Made by a program: the position numbers and the translations under genes | Shown here: positions 1-5,037 of the stretch, one piece after another | Layout of the letters: the number at the start of each line of letters is the position of its first letter | Position numbering within the stretch: the stretch's first letter is position 1 | The notes under the pieces: generated by a model | Told to the model about the DNA's origin: nothing | Seen by the model: the letters and a program-made list of their open reading frames with translations, nothing else | The model's database searches: none | From: Acidobacteria bacterium UBA7540 | GTDB lineage: Bacteria; Acidobacteriota; Terriglobia; UBA7540 | Assembly: GCA_002478145.1 (NCBI GenBank) | Contig: DLMI01000188.1 | Location: 1-5,037 of the forward strand | DNA: 5,037 bases | Direction: 5' to 3'

Positions 1-1595
1 CCGCATCCATGAGTCGTGACAACGTCTTGTTCGGTTTCGGATCAACGCAAGACTACAGAGATGCGAGCCAGGTGATTGCGGAAGCCGACCAGGGAGGACT
101 GGGATTGCCTGACCGTGATTATTACGTGAAGGACGATCCAAAGTCGGTCGAACTGCGCAAGGCTTATGTGGCGCATGTACAAAAGATGTTCGAACAGCTG
201 GGTGATCAGCCGGCTGTAGCGGCCACCGGAGCGCAGACGGTGATGCACATTGAAACCGCGCTGGCCCAAGGTTCGATGACCCGAGTCGAACGGCGCGATC
301 CCAAGAATTTAGATCACAAGATGACCAGCAGCGAGTTGGAAAAAATCAGTCCCGATTTTCAGTGGCAGCTTTACTTCACCAAGGTAGGGCTGAATTCGCT
401 GGGCTCGCTAAATGTGACCTCTCCCAACTTTTTCAAGACCATGAACCAGGAAATAGAAAAGGAGAGTTTAGAGGATTGGAGAGTCTATTTGCGGTGGCAC
501 CTGGTGCATGCATATGCGCCGTTTCTCGCAGCTCCGTTTTTAAACGAGAATTTCGCATTCTACGGAAAGACTTTGCGAGGCCAGCAGGAGCTGCAACCGC
601 GGTGGAAACGCTGCACGGAAAACGTGGACGACGACCTCGGCGAAGCTCTGGGCCAGGTGTACGTGGAAAAATATTTCAGTCCCGAGGCTAAACAGCAGGC
701 GCTGAAGATGGTGAAGGAAATCGATGCGGCGATGGCGCAGGATATCGATTCGTTGCCGTGGATGTCCGCAGCCACCCAGCAACAGGCTCTGGTGAAGCTT
801 CGTGGAATGGCCAACAAGATCGGCTATCCCGATAAATGGCGCGACTACAGCAAGCTGGAGATTATACGCGGGGACGAGGTGGGCAATGTGAAGCGGGCGC
901 GGAAATTTGAACTGAACCGGGAACTGGCCAAGATCGGCAAGCCGGTGGATCGCGGCGAGTGGGATATGACTCCACCAACGGTGAACGCGTATTACAACTC
1001 GCAGATGAACGACATAAATTTCCCGGCGGGAGTGCTGCAGCCGCCAGCCTTTGATCCTGACTCAGACGCAGCTCCAAATTATGGCGATACCGGCGGAACG
1101 ATTGGCCACGAGCTAACCCACGGCTTCGACGATGAAGGCCGCCAGTTCGATGCCCAGGGAAATCTGCGCGACTGGTGGACGGCGGAAGATGGCAAAGAGT
1201 TTGTGAAGCGCGCCAGTTGCATTTCGGACCAGTATTCGACTTACACAATTATCGATGACATCAAGATTAACGGCAAGCTGACCTTGGGCGAGGATGTTGC
1301 CGACCTTGGCGGGTTGATCCTGGCTAACATGGCATGGAAAGAAGATACCAAGGGACAGAGCCTGCAACCGATCGACGGACTCACACCGGACCAGAGATTT
1401 TTTATAGGTTACGGTCAGAGTTGGTGCGGGGAGTCTCGCGACGAAACCAAGCGAATGAGGGCCACGGTCGATCCGCACTCTCCAGAGAAGTATCGTACGA
1501 ATGGTGTGGTCTCGAATATGCCGGAGTTTCAGGAGGCGTTTCACTGCCAGGCGGGATCACCGATGGTGAATCAGAACCGCTGCCGCGTGTGGTAA
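1..1595 (+). CDS. M13 family zinc metallopeptidase (neprilysin/PepO-like), 5' partial
   Basis: This is a zinc endopeptidase of family M13, which cleaves oligopeptides and in Gram-negative bacteria is usually exported to the periplasm or anchored in the envelope. The frame is open to the left edge, and the ATG at 9 falls in the middle of the conserved N-terminal lobe (LFGFGS, then GGLGLPDRDYY). It is therefore an internal Met, and roughly 150 residues including any signal peptide lie outside the window. Numbering from that Met, the sequence shows the substrate-binding NAYY at 326-329 and the zinc motif HELTH at 367-371 (bases 1107-1121). The second zinc site is GEDVAD, with Glu428 and Asp432. 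DPHSP carries the likely transition-state His490, and the typical CxVW C-terminus is present. All catalytic residues are intact. The usual GENxAD has Asp for Asn here. The gene ends with TAA and converges on the TonB-like gene 50 bases away. The family is certain; the substrate is unknown. Confidence 0.97.
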   Translation, partial: ASMSRDNVLFGFGSTQDYRDASQVIAEADQGGLGLPDRDYYVKDDPKSVELRKAYVAHVQKMFEQLGDQPAVAATGAQTVMHIETALAQGSMTRVERRDPKNLDHKMTSSELEKISPDFQWQLYFTKVGLNSLGSLNVTSPNFFKTMNQEIEKESLEDWRVYLRWHLVHAYAPFLAAPFLNENFAFYGKTLRGQQELQPRWKRCTENVDDDLGEALGQVYVEKYFSPEAKQQALKMVKEIDAAMAQDIDSLPWMSAATQQQALVKLRGMANKIGYPDKWRDYSKLEIIRGDEVGNVKRARKFELNRELAKIGKPVDRGEWDMTPPTVNAYYNSQMNDINFPAGVLQPPAFDPDSDAAPNYGDTGGTIGHELTHGFDDEGRQFDAQGNLRDWWTAEDGKEFVKRASCISDQYSTYTIIDDIKINGKLTLGEDVADLGGLILANMAWKEDTKGQSLQPIDGLTPDQRFFIGYGQSWCGESRDETKRMRATVDPHSPEKYRTNGVVSNMPEFQEAFHCQAGSPMVNQNRCRVW

Positions 1596-1645
1596 AGGAA
1601 CTTGCCTGCTCCACTAGTCGCGCGTCTTGGAAGATTCGAGAGGAA

Positions 1646-2737
1646 CTACTCGAGTTCTTCTTTGGTGGGGTTATAGAAGAAGCGGAAGCGGAGAGCGAGA
1701 TATTGTCCGCCAAACTCGGCGGGCAACGGTGGAAATGGGTCCGACCCCGTGATGCCAGCCCAAGCCGCGCGATCAAGCGGACTGTCTCCGGAAGTGGTCA
1801 CCAGCTTCATGCCCGCGACTTGTCCATCTTTGGTGATCGCGAACTCGATGATTAAGTTTCCATGTTTCATCTGCGCGGATTCCGGAATTGCGTTGTACCA
1901 GTTCTCGCGAACATCGTGAAGAACACGCTGCAAATAAGGGCCGAAATCCACGCCCATGGTATCGCTGAGAACCTCAAGATTTCCCATCTGGCGGCCGTGT
2001 GCGCCCGTACCCAAGCCAAAATTGCCGCCGTCCCCCTGCTGGCCGGCACCGCGCCCGGCAGCCGCCGCGCGGGTCGCCTCTTCAATCGCAGAACCCGCGG
2101 ACATGGAGCCAGCGTATTTCTTGAACTCATTGCTGATGTTCGGCGTAGCCGGCGTTTGCAGTTGCGCGATCTGGGGATTCGGCGCCTGCTGCGGAGCGGG
2201 TGGTTGGTTTTGCGAAAAGCCGGCAGAGGATTGTGGGGGCGGCGCCGCCTTGGGCGCACTCGAACCGGGCGCTCCGGGTGCGGGTGTCGCCAAAATCTTC
2301 CGCAGTTCCTTGATGTCCAGCTCGGGATGCCGCGTCATTGCCATGCGGTCTTTATCGGAAGCAATGTTCGTGTTCGGCCTGTGTTGAAGCTTTTGCAGGT
2401 CCGGGGGGAGTTCCAGGAAGGTGACATCCTTGTCGGTGGTCAGGTTTCTCGCCGCAACAGCCGAGTGCCAGGGTAGGTATTTGTCGAACTTTTGAATGTT
2501 TACGATAAGAATGATGAGAATCAAGTGGGTGATGATGGAAATCCAAGCAGCTTCGCGGCGCCGTGAGCGAGCCAGATCATCCTGCAATTGGATGAGCAGA
2601 TGCGGCACGCGGGCATCGTCATCGAGATCGCGGTAAGCCGTTTCCCATCCCTGGGCATCGTAGAGCCCGAGTTGTTCCGGCTGAGGCTTCTCGGCAGGAG
2701 CCACGGGATCCTGGAATGGAATTTGCGTGATGGGCAT
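1646..2737 (-). CDS. TonB-family protein: N-terminal membrane anchor, Pro/Gly-rich linker, TonB C-terminal domain
   Basis: The 363-residue product has TonB/TolA architecture. A cytoplasmic N-terminus of about 64 residues ends in a basic patch (RSRRR, 57-61). One hydrophobic span follows at about 65-81, then a periplasmic segment with FLELPP and ASDKDR (about 107-131). A Pro/Ala/Gln-rich linker occupies about 151-200 and a Gly-rich stretch 228-252. The C-terminal domain (about 263-355) has the TonB_C pattern: a helix with YLQRVLHDVRENWY, then LIIEFAITKDGQV, then the SSG-like TSGDSPLDRAAW segment and a final strand. TonB proteins couple inner-membrane proton motive force, through ExbB/ExbD, to outer-membrane transport; no exbB or exbD is visible here. 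The ATG is fixed by an in-frame TAG at 2741-2743, two codons upstream. There is no good Shine-Dalgarno, only GGA about 12 bases before the ATG. A TolA-like or sensor role is possible. The fold is likely; the partner is unknown. Confidence 0.87.
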   Translation of the reverse strand: MPITQIPFQDPVAPAEKPQPEQLGLYDAQGWETAYRDLDDDARVPHLLIQLQDDLARSRRREAAWISIITHLILIILIVNIQKFDKYLPWHSAVAARNLTTDKDVTFLELPPDLQKLQHRPNTNIASDKDRMAMTRHPELDIKELRKILATPAPGAPGSSAPKAAPPPQSSAGFSQNQPPAPQQAPNPQIAQLQTPATPNISNEFKKYAGSMSAGSAIEEATRAAAAGRGAGQQGDGGNFGLGTGAHGRQMGNLEVLSDTMGVDFGPYLQRVLHDVRENWYNAIPESAQMKHGNLIIEFAITKDGQVAGMKLVTTSGDSPLDRAAWAGITGSDPFPPLPAEFGGQYLALRFRFFYNPTKEELE

Positions 2738-2744
2738 GAACTAA

Positions 2745-2768
2745 GCTTGTCCGAACCAGGCTTGTCCG
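2745..2768 (-). repeat. 9-base direct repeat (CGGACAAGC, two copies) in front of the TonB-like gene
   Basis: On the minus strand the sequence CGGACAAGC occurs exactly twice, at 2760-2768 and 2745-2753, with a 6-base spacer and a period of 15. The nearer copy ends 7 bases before the ATG at 2737 and so covers the position where a ribosome binding site would lie. The copies are seen directly. A role as an operator or RNA-level control site is only inference. Confidence 0.6.
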
Positions 2769-2796
2769 TTAGACACACATTCCCGTAGCTGCGTTG

Positions 2797-2817
2797 CATC
2801 CGGCCTTCTATCGGATG
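2797..2817 (-). other. Small hairpin in the presumed leader of the TonB-like gene
   Basis: A perfect 6-bp inverted repeat (CATCCG at 2797-2802, CGGATG at 2812-2817) encloses a 9-base loop. It lies 59 bases upstream of the TonB-like start codon. No T-run follows in the direction of transcription (the next bases are CAACGCAGC), so it is not an intrinsic terminator. A stem this short can arise by chance. Confidence 0.3.
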
Positions 2818-2838
2818 ACCCAGCGAGCGGACGCGGCC

Positions 2839-2866
2839 AAGCTACGTTTATTTTCGCATTTTTCAA
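2839..2866 (-). promoter_or_regulatory. Possible sigma-70-type promoter for the TonB-like gene
   Basis: On the minus strand TTGAAA (2861-2866) is followed after 16 bases by TAGCTT (2839-2844), giving a good -35 and a poor -10 box. The region between is AT-rich compared with its surroundings. This would leave a leader of about 95-100 bases before the ATG at 2737. The 252-base gap makes a separate promoter plausible, but the -10 match is only 3 of 6. Confidence 0.25.
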
Positions 2867-2880
2867 GGGATTCTGCTCTG

Positions 2881-2916
2881 ACAAACGTCGGGGGACTTAC
2901 GTGTGTAAACATTTGT
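2881..2916. repeat. Interrupted inverted repeat between the oxidoreductase and TonB-like genes
   Basis: The outer arms are ACAAACGT (2881-2888) and ACATTTGT (2909-2916), which pair over 8 positions with one G-T wobble in the minus-strand RNA. Inside them, TTAC (2897-2900) and GTAA (2905-2908) pair around a GTGT loop. GTAA is contiguous with one outer arm, and an 8-base bulge (2889-2896) lies on the other side. Together they could form a 12-bp bulged stem, or be a protein-binding site upstream of the possible promoter. The pairing is visible; the function is unknown. Confidence 0.35.
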
Positions 2917-2922
2917 AAAAAG

Positions 2923-2950
2923 TTCTCAGTTGCCAGTTGTCAGTTCTCAG
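2923..2950. repeat. Tandem heptamer repeat, four copies of TT(C/G)(T/C)CAG
   Basis: Four uninterrupted 7-base units run in phase: TTCTCAG, TTGCCAG, TTGTCAG and TTCTCAG. The first and last are identical and the middle two differ at one or two bases. The array starts 40 bases past the stop codon of the oxidoreductase gene. In that gene's direction of transcription it is followed by a run of five T (CTTTTTAC). I find no stem in the array, so it does not form a normal intrinsic terminator. From memory, similar CAGTT-rich heptamers recur in intergenic DNA of Acidobacteriota genomes; this window cannot confirm that. Confidence 0.75.
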
Positions 2951-2989
2951 CAAGACAGCGGAGAAAGAGGCGGGGGCCCAAGATCTTCG

Positions 2990-4087
2990 TCAGGGCTTTC
3001 CCTTGGCGAGGCTGGCGAGTCCGACCTTTTTCCCATGTTCGCGAATCGCGCCCACAATGTCGAGGGCAAGGGCTAGGGCGCGGCGACCGTCATCGAGCGA
3101 TACGACCGGCGTTGAGCGCTGCAGCACCGCATGAAGAAACGACTTCAATTCCGCATGAAGCGGCTCCTCCGAGGTCACCGGCGGCTTGCCTACGCCAATC
3201 TGCGGATTGATCGTGGGAGTGCTGGAGGCTGATCCATCGTTTCCGACGGTGAAAACCAGAACTTCCTGGCGTCCATAGTCGACGGAGACATACTGGCGGG
3301 GCTGGAAGAAGCGCAACTTGCGCACGCGCTCGGTGGAGACGCGGCTGGCGGTAAAGTTGGCCACGCATCCGGATTCGAATTCCAGCCGCACATTGGCGAT
3401 GTCAACTTTGCCGGAAAGGATGGGTAAGCCAACCGCGCGCACCTCTTTCACCGGAGAATTGGCAAACGAGAGCACGATGTCGAGGTCGTGGATCATCAGA
3501 TCCAGGACAACGTCAACGTCGAGTGAGCGCGGAGTGAAGACGCTGAGGCGGTGCACCTCGAAGAACATGGGCTGGGTGAGCAGCGGGAGTGTAGCGCGAA
3601 CCGCGGGATTAAAGCGCTCGAGGTGGCCGGCCTGTGCGATGCGTTTGTGAGTGTCTGCCAGTTGAACCAGCTCCTCCGCCTCGGCCAACGACGCGGCCAA
3701 AGGCTTTTCGATGAGGACGTCGACCCCGGCTTCCATCAGGGAGCGGGCAACTTCAAGGTGACGGACCGTTGGCGCTGCCACCGAGGCCGCGCGCACTTCG
3801 CTGTGCGTGGTGAGCATCTGCTCGATCGAACCGAAGGCACGGCACCCGAATTCGCGCGCCACCGCGTCGGCGCGGTCCAGGTTAGGATCGACCACGCCTA
3901 GCAGTCGAACGGGTACTCCCTGTTGCTCAAGCTCGTGATAAACCCGGGCGTGGTTGCGTCCAAAGACGCCCACTCCTACTACCGCAACGGAGATCGGATT
4001 GTCAGTTTGCAGGAAGGAACTCTCGGCTGGCCGGTTGCCACGTGGAACTAGGAATTGTAAACGGAAAGCGGTGATCTGATTGCACAA
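2990..4087 (-). CDS. Gfo/Idh/MocA family NAD(P)-dependent oxidoreductase, possibly lipid A associated (GnnA-like)
   Basis: The 365-residue product is an NAD(P)-dependent sugar (or sugar-nucleotide) dehydrogenase of the Gfo/Idh/MocA family. An N-terminal Rossmann fold begins with VAVVGVGVFG (GxGxxG at 38-43), and VVDPN follows its second strand. The family EKP signature is at 127-129 (Lys128 likely catalytic), GHLERFNPA at 154-162, and DLMIHDLD at 196-203 (His200 likely catalytic). The remainder is the C-terminal alpha/beta substrate domain. An in-frame TAG at 4091-4093 leaves TTG at 4087 as the first possible start, with weak AGAAG 10 bases upstream. No ATG or GTG occurs before the Rossmann motif, and a CTG at residue 26 is the alternative. 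The gene follows the DinB-fold gene by 14 bases with lpxI further upstream, suggesting an operon. GnnA, which oxidises the 3-OH of UDP-GlcNAc for amide-linked lipid A, is this type of enzyme; assigning that role is inference. Confidence 0.92.
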   Translation of the reverse strand: MCNQITAFRLQFLVPRGNRPAESSFLQTDNPISVAVVGVGVFGRNHARVYHELEQQGVPVRLLGVVDPNLDRADAVAREFGCRAFGSIEQMLTTHSEVRAASVAAPTVRHLEVARSLMEAGVDVLIEKPLAASLAEAEELVQLADTHKRIAQAGHLERFNPAVRATLPLLTQPMFFEVHRLSVFTPRSLDVDVVLDLMIHDLDIVLSFANSPVKEVRAVGLPILSGKVDIANVRLEFESGCVANFTASRVSTERVRKLRFFQPRQYVSVDYGRQEVLVFTVGNDGSASSTPTINPQIGVGKPPVTSEEPLHAELKSFLHAVLQRSTPVVSLDDGRRALALALDIVGAIREHGKKVGLASLAKGKP

Positions 4088-4101
4088 TTGCTAAATTCTT
4101 C

Positions 4102-4581
4102 TCACTTCCCGCTTTGAGCTTTCTTCAAAATAGCAATCTGCCCAGCGTGGTAGAGCTCGTGTTGAGCCATTCCGTGCAGCATGAAGTAGAAATCGTATTT
4201 CTTGCCAGGAACGCGTTCACGAAGGCGGGACTCGGGCAGAGTGGCTACCGTCTTCATCAGCGCATCATGCGTGCGCCTGGCGTGAGTAACGGCCTTGCGC
4301 CACGCGGCTTCGGTGGGTTTCGGAACGATGGGAAAATTGGCGACACCTGTGGGCTGGCATTTCTCCCCCGCCAGCCGGCGGGAGGCCGCCCCATCCCAAA
4401 CAGCAATGTGCAGCACCAACTCCCAGATACTGTGAACGTTGCGCAGAGGCTTAGCCGCGGCCGTGGTGGAATCCACATCCTGCAACAGCTCAAGTAATGC
4501 GGGACCGTGCCAAGCGTCACCTTCAAATGCGCGGCGAAGCTGATCAGCAATGAGGGCGGGTTCGGAGGTCGTAGAAGTCAT
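4102..4581 (-). CDS. DinB-fold protein (DinB/YfiT-like putative metalloenzyme)
   Basis: A 159-residue protein with the pattern of the DinB/YfiT four-helix-bundle superfamily, which usually runs 150-175 residues. The expected metal-binding triad is visible: His58 in the second helix (SIWELVLHIAVWD) and His141 plus His145 in the late HELYHAGQI motif. The first helix carries WHGPALLELLQDV. Members are known or suspected divalent-metal proteins, some acting as thiol-dependent transferases, and many are uncharacterised paralogues; the substrate here is unknown. I chose the ATG at 4581 because AAGAGG (4591-4596) lies 9 bases upstream. The frame could extend to a TTG at 4620, which has less support. 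The stop codon is 14 bases before the oxidoreductase start, and lpxI lies 79 bases upstream, so it probably shares their transcript. No lipid A function is known for this fold. Confidence 0.86.
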   Translation of the reverse strand: MTSTTSEPALIADQLRRAFEGDAWHGPALLELLQDVDSTTAAAKPLRNVHSIWELVLHIAVWDGAASRRLAGEKCQPTGVANFPIVPKPTEAAWRKAVTHARRTHDALMKTVATLPESRLRERVPGKKYDFYFMLHGMAQHELYHAGQIAILKKAQSGK

Positions 4582-4590
4582 ATTTCTTAG

Positions 4591-4596
4591 CCTCTT
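4591..4596 (-). promoter_or_regulatory. Ribosome binding site deciding the DinB-fold start
   Basis: AAGAGG on the minus strand sits 9 bases before the ATG at 4581. It is a close match to the Shine-Dalgarno consensus and selects this ATG over the upstream in-frame TTG at 4620. Confidence 0.6.
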
Positions 4597-4647
4597 GTCT
4601 GAAAACAAATTGGTCAGCAAGAACTGAGAGTCCTTTGAGCGGAGCTT

Positions 4648-4660
4648 CTAAAAGGTGGCG

Positions 4661-4672
<12 letters not shown>
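4648..4672 (-). terminator. Weak terminator-like hairpin spanning the lpxI stop codon
   Basis: In lpxI sense the sequence GTGGC (4668-4672) pairs with GCCAC (4655-4659) around an 8-base loop that contains the TGA stop, and is followed by CCTTTTAG. The stem is only 5 bp and the T-run only four. It could give partial termination or mRNA end stabilisation between lpxI and the DinB-fold gene, but may be chance. Confidence 0.25.

Positions 4673-5037
<365 letters not shown>

Noticed and set aside
9..11. ATG at 9 as the true start of the M13 peptidase
   Set aside because: The frame is open to the window edge, no ribosome site can be assessed, and the first residues already match the middle of the N-terminal lobe. 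The protein would be about 150 residues too short.
1113..1544. A minus-strand open frame of 143 codons opposite the M13 peptidase
   Set aside because: It overlaps the catalytic HELTH to DPHSP region of an unmistakable gene, and its translation has no domain character.
1596..1645. A bidirectional terminator in the convergent gap
   Set aside because: Only a 5-bp stem (GAACT/AGTTC) around the palindrome ACTCGAGT can be drawn, overlapping the TonB-like stop. It has no clear T-run on either strand, so I see no convincing terminator.
1334..1855. A 173-codon plus-strand frame covering the M13 3' end and the convergent gap
   Set aside because: It is out of frame with the peptidase and antisense to the TonB C-terminal domain, with no recognisable product.
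1862..2476. A 204-codon plus-strand open frame opposite the TonB-like gene
   Set aside because: It is antisense to a well-supported coding region. Its translation is Arg/Gly-rich with no recognisable domain, as expected from a GC-rich shadow frame.
2923..2950. The heptamer array as a CRISPR array or REP element
   Set aside because: The units are contiguous without spacers and are not self-complementary.
2794..3210. A 138-codon plus-strand frame starting in the 252-base gap
   Set aside because: Its second half lies antisense to the oxidoreductase C-terminus and its first half reads through the heptamer repeat. The composition is Arg/Ser-rich and no ribosome binding site is apparent.

Overview
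The window reads as a chromosomal segment of a Gram-negative, moderately GC-rich bacterium, most likely an Acidobacteriota (inference). The evidence is the combination of an M13 (neprilysin/PepO-type) zinc peptidase, a TonB-family protein with an 'SDKDR'-type segment after its membrane anchor, a stand-alone DinB-fold protein, and lpxI. The presence of lpxI implies an LPS-bearing outer membrane. I see no mobile element, CRISPR array, tRNA or rRNA.

Layout. Bases 1-1595 (+) hold the C-terminal three quarters of an M13 peptidase whose start lies left of the window. After a 50-base convergent gap, all remaining genes lie on the minus strand. Read in their direction of transcription (right to left) they are: lpxI (4661-5037, N-terminus beyond the right edge), a DinB-fold protein (4102-4581), a Gfo/Idh/MocA oxidoreductase (2990-4087) and a TonB C-terminal-domain protein (1646-2737). 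The DinB-to-oxidoreductase gap is only 14 bases and the lpxI-to-DinB gap is 79 bases, so these three could be co-transcribed. The 252-base gap before the TonB-like gene is the only sizeable non-coding stretch. It holds a tandem heptamer repeat, an interrupted inverted repeat, a possible promoter, a small hairpin and a 9-base direct repeat just upstream of the start codon.

How the genes may work together. LpxI removes UMP from UDP-2,3-diacylglucosamine to give lipid X, an early lipid A step. A Gfo/Idh oxidoreductase in lipid A gene clusters recalls GnnA, which with the aminotransferase GnnB makes the 3-amino sugar nucleotide for amide-linked lipid A. Whether this protein does that cannot be decided from the window. 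The DinB-fold protein between them has no known role in lipid A. The TonB-like protein and the M13 peptidase are both expected in the cell envelope but need not be functionally linked to the rest.

No clearly novel multi-gene system is evident. The most worthwhile leads are the oxidoreductase in lipid A context and the repeat-rich leader of the TonB-like gene.
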